Positions 33,811 through 42,676 of a stretch of DNA of 64,000 nucleotides are shown here, in pieces. Below the pieces are notes generated by a model, which did not search any database, was not told the DNA's origin, and saw nothing but the letters and a program-made list of their open reading frames with translations. The stretch lies in NCBI RefSeq assembly GCF_036250735.1, contig NZ_CP109430.1, positions 8,990,001 through 9,054,000 on the forward strand, in the 5' to 3' direction. Source of the stretch: Streptosporangium sp. NBC_01495. GTDB taxonomy: Bacteria > Actinomycetota > Actinomycetes > Streptosporangiales > Streptosporangiaceae. Within the stretch, counting starts at the first letter, position 1. Each line of letters opens with the position of its first letter. The translations under genes and the position numbers were made by a program.

Positions 33811-36783
33811 TCACTGCTCGGCGAAGGCGAGTTCCACGGGCTCCGGCGAGTCGGCGTCGAAGGGCAGCACGAACCGGTGCGGCCACGACAGCACGCTCTC
33901 CAGCCAGCCCGCCCCCATGGTCTGGGACACGTGCCGGAGCCGTTCCGACGGGTCGACGCCGATGGTGACCGTGAGGATGTCGCGCTCCACGCTCTCGCGC
34001 TCGTCGTCGCCGAGGATCACCCGCCAGGCCAGCTCCCGGTTCCTGTCCACCTCCATGGACAGCGGGTGGTGGCGGAGCGCCTTGGCCCGGTGGCCGAGCA
34101 GCTCCGTGCCGCCCGCGGGGCGGTTGAACAGGGCGTACTCCATGACCGGCGCGGAGCCGCGCGGATTGGGCGCGGGCTGGCCGTGGGGGAAGAGCCTGTC
34201 CACCTCGTGCAGCCACCGCACCTGCGGGATGACCCAGGCGGGCCCCGGCCGCTCGCCGGGGTCGCGGTCGGGGCCGAGCAGCCTGGTCGCGACCGCGGCG
34301 ACCTGCTCGGTCAGCTTGGTCGGGTCGTTGACGGTCCGCAGCGACCACGCGCGGCGGCCCACGCAGCGTTCCACCGCCGTGGCCAGCAGGCACTCGCGCC
34401 GCCGCGGCGGGAGCTCCGACCAGAGTTCGGCCAGCGCCCTGGGCACCCCGGGCAGCGGCCGGTTGGTGCAGAACGCCAGCACCAGCGTGTCGGTCCAGAT
34501 CCGCAGCCAGGCCCACTCGGGGGCTCCGGCGAGCAGGTCCGCCTCGCGCAGCTCGACCAGCGTGCACGCCCGGCCGCCGCGGCACTCCTGCCCGCAGGCC
34601 GCCGAGCGGCGGCCGCAGATGGGCGGCATGTGGCCGGGGACCGGACGCTCGCGGTCCTCGCCCAGCGGCACCTGGATGCGCAGCGGCCGGTCCATGCCGT
34701 CCGCGAAGACCGCGGCGACACCGGGCGGGAGCGAGACGACCTGCCGGGACTGCTCCTCGCTCAGGTTCGTCGCCGCGCCGACCAGCCGGCGGTCGTCCTC
34801 GGCAGGGAGCCGGTGGATCACCTTCAGCGCGGTGTTCTTCACCACGTCGGAGACGAGCTTCGTGGGGATCTGCTCGGCGACCACGATGCCCTCGCCGTAC
34901 GCGCGGATCTCGGCGAGCATGCCCGCCAGGAGCTCGACGGCGTGCGTGCTGGCCCGCCCCGCGCCCCGGTCGCGGAGCAGCCGGTGCGCCTCCTCGATCA
35001 CGATGACGTGCTTGAGCCCGCTGCTGCGCTCCTTCCTGGCCCGCATCCGCAGATGCTCCACGATCCGGATGATCAAGGTGCCCATCAGGAACGCCTTGTC
35101 CTCGTCGTTGGCGACGTCCTCGATCGCGAGCACCACGTTGCGCTGGAGCAGGTCGCCGATGTCGGCGGGGTGCCCACCCTCGAAGAACCGGCCCGCGGAG
35201 CCCACCCGCAGCGACCGCAGCCGCAGGGAGATGAAGCCCTCCACGTCGGCCTGGACCTCCCGGCCGTAACCGATCTCCTTGATCACGTCCATCGCGTGCT
35301 GCTGGAGCTGTTCGAGGGTCGGTACGGCGGGCCGGACGGCGGCCCCCGGGGCGGCCCAGCCGGTGACCACGTCCCAGCCGTTGGCCTCGTACACCCGCTG
35401 CAGGGCCAGCGACATGATCTGCGGGAACGGCTCCTCGGCGTCGAAGGCCGCCATGAACAGCGCGCGGACCATGTCGATGTGGGCCTGGACCGGATAGCCG
35501 GGCTCGGGGGCGAGCGGGTTGACGCTGAACGGCACGCTCTCCGGGGCCGACGGGTTGATCACGGTCACCGGGGCGAGGTGCTCGATCCGGCCGCCCATCG
35601 AGGCGTACTCGGACTTGGCGGGCTCGATGGCCAGCCACGGGATACCCGCGCCGGTGAGCTGTTCCAGCAGGTGCCTGACGGTCTGGGACTTGCCGGAGCC
35701 GGTGGCGCCGGTGATGAACGCGTGCCGGTTGAGGGTGGCCAGCGGGACCTTGAACGAGCCGACCGGCCTGTCCTGGCCGTCGAGGATGGACCCGAGCTCG
35801 ACGGTGAGCGCGCCGGGCACGGTGTCCGCCTCGCTGGTCACGTCGAAGAAGCCCGCGTCGAGGACCCGTACCCCCGGCACCTCCCGGTGCGGCAGCCCGG
35901 CGAGGGCGGCGAGCGCCCCGGCGGTGGCCGCGAACGGGGAGGCCGCGCCGTCCGCCGGGTCCTGCAGGGTGGTGGCCAGCGCCTCGGCGAAACCGTACAC
36001 GGGGCCGGACAGCGCGCTGCGCAGGCGGTAGGGGTGGTGGCTCATCTCGGCGGAGCCGACGAGCACCGGGGCGATCTGGCGCAGCTCCTCGGGTCCGGCG
36101 GCCCCGGCGAGCACCCGGACGTTCCAGAGCCCCGCCTCGCGAAAGGCGTCCAGCTCCTGCATGCGCCGCTCGGCCCGCTCGGCGTCGTAGCGGGAGCGCT
36201 CGGAGGCGTCACCGTACTGCCGCAGCACGTTGAGCTGGGTGCGCAGGTGCGAGACCTCGGCGTCGAGCAGGTCGGTCTGCTCGGCCACCACCAGCCAGGC
36301 GAACGGCCGGGACATGAGCGTGACCAGCGTCGACTCGAAGAGCGTGGGCCGCCTGATCTCGTCGGCGTCCGGCTCGCGGCGTCCGCCGAGCGGCGGGGCC
36401 TGCCGTCCCGGGCAGACGGTCCAGGCCAGGTCGGACAGGTCGCGGAGCCACTCGTCGCCGATCCGGACGCCACGGGCGCCGCTGGGGAACAGCAGCGGCT
36501 CGGGACCTCCGGGAGCCTGCTCGACCTCGGTGGCGGCCCTGCGGGGCGGGCGCGGCGGGGTCAGCGGCCCCGCGTTGGTGATCAGCTCCAGCGGGGCGCC
36601 CGACCCCCGCGAGAGCCAGCCGACCACGAAGGGACGGTTGCGCTGGGCCGTGGAAAGTACGGCGGGCAGCACGGTGACGAAGTCCCACTCGGCGGAGGAG
36701 CTGCGCGAGGGCGCCGTGATCGCCTGGATTCTGTACCAGGGACCGGTCAGGGCGTTGGGCGGACGGGACACACTTGGCTGCAT
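33811..36783 (-). CDS. HerA/VirB4-like ATP-binding protein (DUF87)
   Basis: The product (990 residues) is a large P-loop ATPase of the HerA/FtsK/VirB4 superfamily. Walker A is GATGSGKSQT (about residue 357), Walker B HVIVIEEAH (about 593), with the HerA-type SLPPGVAAVFADGMDRPLRIQVP strand near 680. Residues 1-330 form a family-specific N-terminal part with no recognised domain. A cysteine cluster CGRRSAACGQECRGGRAC (about residue 700-720) could bind zinc. The start ATG 36783 is supported by GGTGGAG 5 nt upstream; a GTG at 36834 is in frame. It is likely a motor working with the membrane proteins encoded next door. Confidence 0.7.
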   Translation of the reverse strand: MQPSVSRPPNALTGPWYRIQAITAPSRSSSAEWDFVTVLPAVLSTAQRNRPFVVGWLSRGSGAPLELITNAGPLTPPRPPRRAATEVEQAPGGPEPLLFPSGARGVRIGDEWLRDLSDLAWTVCPGRQAPPLGGRREPDADEIRRPTLFESTLVTLMSRPFAWLVVAEQTDLLDAEVSHLRTQLNVLRQYGDASERSRYDAERAERRMQELDAFREAGLWNVRVLAGAAGPEELRQIAPVLVGSAEMSHHPYRLRSALSGPVYGFAEALATTLQDPADGAASPFAATAGALAALAGLPHREVPGVRVLDAGFFDVTSEADTVPGALTVELGSILDGQDRPVGSFKVPLATLNRHAFITGATGSGKSQTVRHLLEQLTGAGIPWLAIEPAKSEYASMGGRIEHLAPVTVINPSAPESVPFSVNPLAPEPGYPVQAHIDMVRALFMAAFDAEEPFPQIMSLALQRVYEANGWDVVTGWAAPGAAVRPAVPTLEQLQQHAMDVIKEIGYGREVQADVEGFISLRLRSLRVGSAGRFFEGGHPADIGDLLQRNVVLAIEDVANDEDKAFLMGTLIIRIVEHLRMRARKERSSGLKHVIVIEEAHRLLRDRGAGRASTHAVELLAGMLAEIRAYGEGIVVAEQIPTKLVSDVVKNTALKVIHRLPAEDDRRLVGAATNLSEEQSRQVVSLPPGVAAVFADGMDRPLRIQVPLGEDRERPVPGHMPPICGRRSAACGQECRGGRACTLVELREADLLAGAPEWAWLRIWTDTLVLAFCTNRPLPGVPRALAELWSELPPRRRECLLATAVERCVGRRAWSLRTVNDPTKLTEQVAAVATRLLGPDRDPGERPGPAWVIPQVRWLHEVDRLFPHGQPAPNPRGSAPVMEYALFNRPAGGTELLGHRAKALRHHPLSMEVDRNRELAWRVILGDDERESVERDILTVTIGVDPSERLRHVSQTMGAGWLESVLSWPHRFVLPFDADSPEPVELAFAEQ

Positions 36784-37147
36784 TTGGTCTCCACCCGGGG
36801 GACCCGGCTCCAGGCCGGAGGGTTGACGCTTCACGGATCGCTCCGTCGTACCGGCCGACGCATGATCGAGATCGAGATCGAGATCGAGGGTAGGTCACCC
36901 CCGCAACCACGGTCGAACCTGACTCGGGGCTCGCACCCCGGCATTGACCATCCCATTACGACATACGGACGCCTCGTTGACGCAACCGGTGAAAACGCCA
37001 CCGCTCGAACGATCCGCACCCGAGTCTCCGCCGGCCGAACCTCCCCGGCCGGAGCCCTCACCACCCGGGTTCCCGCCGTCGAAGACCCTGCCGTCCGAAT
37101 CCTCACCCGGGTCTCCATCGCCCGAGTCTCCACCGGCCGGGTTCTCA
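36784..37147. other. Spacer with hexanucleotide microsatellite
   Basis: No gene is supported here. A GAGATC hexanucleotide is repeated about four times around 36863-36890, and degenerate 15- to 18-bp repeats (GAGTCTCC.../CCCGAGTC...) fill 36990-37140. Sequence composition is unlike flanking genes. Confidence 0.45.
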
Positions 37148-39163
37148 TCAGCGGCGGCGCCAGTCGAGTCTCGCCGGGGGCGGGCCGAGGTTGGGCGGCG
37201 CGTCCTCGAACGCGCTCGACGCGCGCGGCTCCACCTTTTTCTCCTGCTTCTCCTGCGAGTGGTCCAGCGCGGCTTCCCTGATCTCGTCGAACTCGCCCAG
37301 CGTCGTCTTGGGGAAGGTCAGTATGGCCGGGTTGGCATCGGCGAGACGGACCCTGCGGCCCTCGGCGGTGGCGTCGGTGACGATCACCGAGGTGGTGGGA
37401 AGCTGCTGGAGCTGGTGGGGCTCGACGAGGAACTCCCTGGAGCGGTGCAACACCCGCTCGGTCTCCCCCATCGCCTTGGTCGCGCGGCGGCCCCACTCGG
37501 TGGACTCGGTGATGTCCTCCTTGAGGTCCGTGTGGCTCACGTCGCGTTCCTCGTCGCCCTCCTCGGCCTGGCCGACCGTGGAGACGTAACCGCCGTCCAT
37601 CCCGGCCCCGGCGGCGCTGATCGTCTCGGTGAGCTGGGCGAGCTCCAGGCGGTGCTCGGTGCCGACGTGCTCGCTGGCGACCCGGGCGTCCTCGGCGTTG
37701 CCGAGCCGCATGAACGTCACCGCCGCGTGTCCGCGCCCGAGCCGCTCCCGTACGGTCGGGGTCAGCGCTCGGTAGGTGAGCACCAGCCCGGTCCTGGAGG
37801 TCTCGCAGGCGTCCATCAGCCGGTCGAGCACGTCGCCGCGGAGCTTGTCCGCGCCCGCGACGATGATCGTGTGGTACCACGGCCGCTCGGAGGCGGGCGA
37901 CTGGCGCAGGATGTGGGTGAGCGCGGTCGCCACGTACGTGCCGAGGACGCGGTTGCCGAGCACGCCCGCCTGGCGGTCCATCGACACGACCCGCAGGCGC
38001 GCGGGCGGCAGGCGCACCGCCTCCGAGCCGAGGGTCTCCAGCTTGCGCAGCTGCGACTCCAGCGCCCACGCCCGCTCGATCACCACCCGGTCGCTGACGC
38101 CCCGGCCGAACAGCGTGCCGATCCGCTCCAGCTGGGTGGCGGTGATCAGGCCGAACCGCAGGTCCTCGCGGGGGTCGCCGACCTGGGCCAGGGCGCGCAG
38201 GGCGGCGGTGACCTGGTTGATCGTGGCGCTCTCGCCGAGGACCTCCAGGACCCGCTCCAGGATGGCGTTGTCGAACGACAGATCCCTGGTCGTACGGTGC
38301 TCCTCGCTGACACTCACGACGTGGGCGAGGACGTCGGCGAAGGCCTCCGGGGCCAGCGTGGCGCCCAGGTCGAGCCGGGGCAGGTCGACCGGCAGCACCC
38401 AGACCAGCGGGTCGTCGCCGCCCCTGCGCGCCAGCTCGATCAGGTCCTTCGCGATCGCGCCCTCGGACAGGTCGAGCACGGTCAGGTGGCCGCCGCTGTA
38501 GAGGCGGGTCGCGCCGAGCAGGGTGATCAGTGCCGACCAGCCGGGCAGCGTGCCCCCGGCCACGTCGATCCGGTCGATCTCGTCGGGCACCGCCACCGCG
38601 TACCAGGTCAGCTGGCGGTCGTGGCGCTCCTTCTTCTCCGCCCACTCCCGGTAGCGGGCGGCGTGCTCCTCCTGGGCGAGGAAGAGCTCCCTGTCACGTT
38701 CCTCCCGCAGCCGGTCACCGGCCACCTCGCGCTCCCTGATGCGGTGACGTACCGCCCGGTCGCCCTGGTGGACGGCGTAACTGCAGAACGCCGCGATGCC
38801 ACCGGCGGCGATCACCCCGACGGCGGCGAACGACCAGCTGAGCATCTCGGTGAGACCGAGGACGAGGATCAGGGTGGCGAGCGCCGTCATGAACGCACGG
38901 ACGATCTTAACCGGCCGGTTCAGGAGGTCCTCGTTGAGGCGCTCCCTGCGCACCCACTCGGGGTCGAGCGGCTCGGGAGGATTCTCGACGGGCGAGGGTC
39001 GCTTGGGAGCCGGACCCGGATCAGGGTGCAACAAGGCGTACTGCCAGCCCAGGTAGATCCGATCCGCCTGGAGCTGCGCATGCTCGGGATGCACGTCCGC
39101 CACGGAACCTCCGCCATCGGGCTCATCGGAAGCCTCGGAGACAGCGTAAGAGTTCGCCATCAT
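37148..39163 (-). CDS. Two-TM protein with degenerate pump-ATPase-like domain
   Basis: The 671-residue product has two adjacent transmembrane helices (about residues 88-106 and 110-130), a charged coiled-coil (about 135-175) and a large cytosolic domain. That domain has the shape of a VirD4/FtsK/HerA-type ATPase but without its catalytic loops: where Walker A is expected there is TLPGWSALITLLGATRLYSG, lacking the GKS/T, and the Walker B position reads TIIVAGADKL instead of DE, followed by an RTGLVLTYR segment. It therefore appears to be a non-hydrolysing partner. It lies upstream of the HerA-like ATPase gene on the same strand and divergent from three exoprotein genes. Confidence 0.6.
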   Translation of the reverse strand: MMANSYAVSEASDEPDGGGSVADVHPEHAQLQADRIYLGWQYALLHPDPGPAPKRPSPVENPPEPLDPEWVRRERLNEDLLNRPVKIVRAFMTALATLILVLGLTEMLSWSFAAVGVIAAGGIAAFCSYAVHQGDRAVRHRIREREVAGDRLREERDRELFLAQEEHAARYREWAEKKERHDRQLTWYAVAVPDEIDRIDVAGGTLPGWSALITLLGATRLYSGGHLTVLDLSEGAIAKDLIELARRGGDDPLVWVLPVDLPRLDLGATLAPEAFADVLAHVVSVSEEHRTTRDLSFDNAILERVLEVLGESATINQVTAALRALAQVGDPREDLRFGLITATQLERIGTLFGRGVSDRVVIERAWALESQLRKLETLGSEAVRLPPARLRVVSMDRQAGVLGNRVLGTYVATALTHILRQSPASERPWYHTIIVAGADKLRGDVLDRLMDACETSRTGLVLTYRALTPTVRERLGRGHAAVTFMRLGNAEDARVASEHVGTEHRLELAQLTETISAAGAGMDGGYVSTVGQAEEGDEERDVSHTDLKEDITESTEWGRRATKAMGETERVLHRSREFLVEPHQLQQLPTTSVIVTDATAEGRRVRLADANPAILTFPKTTLGEFDEIREAALDHSQEKQEKKVEPRASSAFEDAPPNLGPPPARLDWRRR

Positions 39164-39270
39164 ATTCGGGCAGCGTTCCCGTCAATCCGCTGTATTTTCC
39201 CCAGGTTTACCAGTACTTAAGGGACAGATGAGTCGGATGAGACGGACGTCAGCGATTAACATCGTTTCTC

Positions 39271-39921
39271 ATGACTGCCCCTCCCGAGGGTCCCACCAGA
39301 CGGCGCCCCATCGCGGTCCCGCTCGCCGCTCTGGTGACGGCCGCCGGTCTGGGAGTCACCGCCGCCCTCGGCGGCTTCGCCACGGCCCCCGACACGCCTC
39401 CCAAGCGGCTGGGCCAGGGCTCGACCGTGGATCAGGAACAGTTCACGACCACGTTCGTCGGGTCCCGCACCACGAGCGAGCCGGGCCTGTTCGGCAGCCC
39501 GGCCAAGCGTTTCCTGGAGATCGAGTTCCGGGTCCTCAACAAGGGCGACGAGACCGCCGACATGGGACTGCCCTACGAGGGCGGACCGCCCGGCGGCGGG
39601 TCCTTCGGCGCGTCCCTGCTCAAGATAACCCCGGCGATCAAGGGCAAGTACGGCGCGTCGGTGTTCACCCCCACCGGAGGGGGCGAGAGCAGCCAACTGC
39701 ATCCGGCCCTGCCGACCAGTGTCGTGGTGAGGTACGAGTTGGAGGGCAGGCAGCGGCCTCCCAAACAGCTGACGATCGACGTCGGCAAGTACGAGTGGAA
39801 CGAGGGAATCACCCTCGCGCCGGGCTGGTTCGTGGTGACGAAGGACGACGGCGGCAAGGAGAAGCCCGTGGTCGCGGCCCAGGTCACGCTTCCCGTCGTA
39901 CCGGAGGGAGCTCGCTCGTGA
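39271..39921 (+). CDS. Membrane-anchored exoprotein A of the HerA-like locus
   Basis: This 216-residue protein has an N-terminal basic segment, one hydrophobic helix (about residues 15-37, ending GGFATAP) and an extracellular beta-rich domain resembling an immunoglobulin/DUF4352-like fold, with QEQFTTTFVGSRTTSEPG and KRFLEIEFRVLNKGDETAD in the order of that family. No enzyme motif. TAACAT 14 nt upstream of the ATG with no Shine-Dalgarno suggests a leaderless mRNA. Its TGA overlaps the GTG of the next gene. Function unknown. Confidence 0.6.
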   Translation: MTAPPEGPTRRRPIAVPLAALVTAAGLGVTAALGGFATAPDTPPKRLGQGSTVDQEQFTTTFVGSRTTSEPGLFGSPAKRFLEIEFRVLNKGDETADMGLPYEGGPPGGGSFGASLLKITPAIKGKYGASVFTPTGGGESSQLHPALPTSVVVRYELEGRQRPPKQLTIDVGKYEWNEGITLAPGWFVVTKDDGGKEKPVVAAQVTLPVVPEGARS

Positions 39922-40781
39922 ACGTCTCCTCCCGCCCCCAGCCCGAGACACGTTCCCAACCTGAGGACCGCCCCCGGCCTGAGACGCGTTCCCGGCCCGA
40001 GACGCGTCCCCGGCCCGAGGACCATCTTCGACCCGAGACCCGTTCCGAGACGCGTTCCCAACCTGAGAACCGCCCCCGGTCCGAGACCCGTTCCCGGCCC
40101 GAGGATCATCTTCGGCCTGAGGACCGTCCCCGGCCCGAGACCCGCTCCCGGCCCGGGGCGCCCGCCCGCCGCAGAACCGCCGCGCGGCCGAGCCGGTGGC
40201 GCGCCGCCGGTGCCGTGCTGGCCGGGATCGCGCTGGCGACCGCCGCCGTGGGGCTGCAGGCCTTCGGCGCGGAAATCGCCGACCACAACGCGCCCCTCAC
40301 CTCGACCGGCGCCATCAACGAGGAGGTCACCGGCTCGCGGATCTCCGCGCGGGTCAGGGCGGTGCACGCGGCCAAGGCCATCACGGCCATGAAGGCCGGC
40401 GAGCAGGAACGCGTGACCGCCAAGGGGATCTTCATCATCGTGGAGGTGGCCGCCACGGCGACCTGGGAGCCGCAGCAGTTCGGACCTCCCCGGTTGCTGA
40501 CGGCCGGCGGGCGCCGCTACGTGGCCTCCGACAGGGTGGACCCGATGTCGACCATCACCCATTCCTACATCCAGCCCGGCTGGTGGACCGAGGGAGTGGC
40601 GGTCTTCGAGATCCCGCCCGGGGAACTCCCGGACTCCCGGATCCTGCTCGCCCCCTCATCCGGTTTCATCGTCGAGCCGAACGGACCCGAGATCGAGATT
40701 GACCTGGGCCTGGACGAAACGGCCGCGCGACGACTGACCTCCACCGCGAAGGACGTCTACGAGTTGGCGAGCAGGAACTGA
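39918..40781 (+). CDS. Membrane-anchored exoprotein B of the HerA-like locus
   Basis: The product (287 residues) starts with a strikingly repetitive cytosolic tail of about 80 residues built from R-P/S-E-T/D-R-S-R-P-E units (near residues 5-75), then one transmembrane helix (about 95-115), then an extracellular domain with ITAMKAGEQERVTAKGIFIIVEVAATATWEP and a C-terminal FEIPPGELP segment, again DUF4352-like. GTG 39918 overlaps the previous stop (GTGA) and has a GGAGGG upstream. Its stop shares one base with the next ATG (TGATG). It is probably the second subunit of a membrane complex. Confidence 0.6.
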   Translation: MNVSSRPQPETRSQPEDRPRPETRSRPETRPRPEDHLRPETRSETRSQPENRPRSETRSRPEDHLRPEDRPRPETRSRPGAPARRRTAARPSRWRAAGAVLAGIALATAAVGLQAFGAEIADHNAPLTSTGAINEEVTGSRISARVRAVHAAKAITAMKAGEQERVTAKGIFIIVEVAATATWEPQQFGPPRLLTAGGRRYVASDRVDPMSTITHSYIQPGWWTEGVAVFEIPPGELPDSRILLAPSSGFIVEPNGPEIEIDLGLDETAARRLTSTAKDVYELASRN

Positions 40782-42676
40782 TGGGGACGCCATACCGGGG
40801 AGGTCCCGAGGACGAGCAGGGCCGCGACTGGTTCGCCTCGCGGGAGGAGCGGCTCGCGCACGAGGAGCGGCTCGCGCGAGAAGACCGATCCGCAGAAGAC
40901 CGGTCCACTTGGGAGGACCGGTCTTCTTGGGAGGACCGGTCTTCTTGGGAGGACCGGTCTTCTTGGGAGGACCGGTCTTCTTGGGAGGACCGGTCTTCTT
41001 GGGAGGACCGGTCTTCTTGGGAGGACCGGCCCGTACGACGGGATCGGCCCGTCCCGGAAGGTCATCCTTCCGGACCGTCTCACGATCCCTACCGAGGCAG
41101 CCCCTGGCCCGCCACCCTCGGCACCTGGCCGGCGCCTCCCGGCGCTCCCGGCGGGCCGGGCGGGCCGGGCGCTTCCGACGAGCATCCGGCACCACCCGGC
41201 CCGCCGTCTTTCGGCGCTCCCGCCGGTCCCGGTGCCCCCGGTGCTCCTGTTGTCGGTCCCGGTACTCCCGGTGTTCTTGTTGTCGGTCCCGCTACTCCCG
41301 GCGAGCATCCGGCACCGCCCGGCCCGATGACCTCCGGCGCCCCCACCGTTCCCGGTGCTCTCGACGCCCCCGCCAGGCACCCGGCACCGCCCGGTTTCGA
41401 CGACAACGCGCCCACGCAACCTCGTGGACGTCACGCGGAACCCCCCGTGCCCCAGCGGACGCGTACCGGGCAGACCCCGGAACCCCCCGCGACCCAACCA
41501 CATACCGGACAGAGCCCGGAGTTCCCCGCGACCCAGCCACGTACCGGACAGAACCCGGAACCCCTCGCAGCCCAACCACGTACCGGACAGACCCCGGGAC
41601 GGCCCGCGCCGCCACGGGCCCGGCGGCTGAACCCGCCCGAGCCGGGAAACCGCCATGCCGGGCAGAGGGTTTCCCCCTCACCACAGCCGCCCCCCGCCCC
41701 CCGGCCGCGGCCCGCCGCTCCGTCGGCGCCTCCCACCCCGGCTCCGGACCTCCCCGCCGCACCTCCCGCGCCGTCCGCGGATCTCCCCGCCACGCCCCCG
41801 GCCCGTGCCCGGAGCCGCCCCACCCCGCCCCAGCGCCGGCAACCTCCGGGCGGTGACCGGTGGATGCCCGGCCCTCTGCGGACATTCCCGGACGAACAGG
41901 TCTGGCCTCCCAAGCCACCCGTGGAAGAGCCGCCGGGAGCCTCGACCCAGCCGTTCCCCTCCGTCCCCGGGCCCCCGCTGCCCAGGCCCTCCGCCACCGG
42001 AACCGGGACGCCGACGGTCGCCCCCGCCGCCGTACCGGCCGACGCGCCTCCCGGGGAACGTTCCGCGCCGGAGACCTCACCGGCCGCGGAGGAGACCCCG
42101 CCGAGGCGGGGACGCCGTACGGCGCTGCGGGTCGGTGGGGCGATCGTGGCCGTGGGGCTCGGCATCGCGCTCTCCACGTGGAACGGTTACACCGTCTACC
42201 GGACCGGCAACCCCGCCGACAGGATCCACACCGTCGCCGCCGGGGGCGCCATGACGCTGATGCACGTGTCATGGAGGGCCTCGGTAGAGCAGGTGAACAG
42301 CATGCCCGGCCAGAAGCCCCTCCCGGCCGACCGCCAGTGGCTGAAAATCAAGGTGACGAGGACCTCGCTGGACGCCGAGGGCGTCAGCCGGCGTGGTGAT
42401 CCCGAGGTCGAGGTCAGGCATTCCGACGGCCGCGCGTGGAAGGTGCTCCCCGAGAGCGACGACCTCCCGGACGAGGTCAAGGACCACAGGGTCGGTACCG
42501 CCTACTCCTACAACATGGTCGGCGTGGTGCCCAGGAAACTGGCCGGGCAGGTCGAGGTCCACGTCCGCCCCGCCACCTACCGCGTCGTGGAGAACGAGTC
42601 CCTCACGGACACCTTCAAGAGAACCGCGAAGGAGAAGGACCCCGTCCAGGACCAGGTGCTGCGCTTCAGGCGGTGA
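40781..42676 (+). CDS. Membrane-anchored exoprotein C with repeat-rich proline/glycine tail
   Basis: The product (631 residues) has a long cytosolic region: an acidic stretch followed by seven WEDR-type hexapeptides (residues about 44-85), then about 340 residues rich in P, G, A and T with collagen-like GxPG triplets and a repeated T-G-Q-x-P-E-P segment. A single transmembrane helix (about 448-466, ALRVGGAIVAVGLGIAL) leads to a short extracellular domain. The last 150 residues resemble exoproteins A and B (WLKIKVTRTSLDAEG, then EVHVRPATYRV). The tail is likely disordered and may bind the ATPases. Confidence 0.6.
   Translation: MGTPYRGGPEDEQGRDWFASREERLAHEERLAREDRSAEDRSTWEDRSSWEDRSSWEDRSSWEDRSSWEDRSSWEDRSSWEDRPVRRDRPVPEGHPSGPSHDPYRGSPWPATLGTWPAPPGAPGGPGGPGASDEHPAPPGPPSFGAPAGPGAPGAPVVGPGTPGVLVVGPATPGEHPAPPGPMTSGAPTVPGALDAPARHPAPPGFDDNAPTQPRGRHAEPPVPQRTRTGQTPEPPATQPHTGQSPEFPATQPRTGQNPEPLAAQPRTGQTPGRPAPPRARRLNPPEPGNRHAGQRVSPSPQPPPAPRPRPAAPSAPPTPAPDLPAAPPAPSADLPATPPARARSRPTPPQRRQPPGGDRWMPGPLRTFPDEQVWPPKPPVEEPPGASTQPFPSVPGPPLPRPSATGTGTPTVAPAAVPADAPPGERSAPETSPAAEETPPRRGRRTALRVGGAIVAVGLGIALSTWNGYTVYRTGNPADRIHTVAAGGAMTLMHVSWRASVEQVNSMPGQKPLPADRQWLKIKVTRTSLDAEGVSRRGDPEVEVRHSDGRAWKVLPESDDLPDEVKDHRVGTAYSYNMVGVVPRKLAGQVEVHVRPATYRVVENESLTDTFKRTAKEKDPVQDQVLRFRR
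40910..41035 (+). repeat. 18-bp tandem repeat in coding sequence (WEDRSS), seven units
   Basis: Units TGGGAGGACCGGTCTTCT start at 40910, 40928, 40946, 40964, 40982, 41000 and 41018; the first six are identical and the last ends in CCCGTA. It encodes six WEDRSS hexapeptides plus WEDRPV. Exact identity suggests very recent expansion. Confidence 0.9.

Noticed and set aside
36831-38645. Second minus-strand frame overlapping the two-TM protein gene
   Set aside because: It lies in a different frame of the same strand, with arginine/alanine-rich noise; the true frame has membrane helices and coiled coil.
40910-41035. Possible CRISPR array
   Set aside because: Repeats are directly adjacent with no unique spacers, in frame and coding for hexapeptides.
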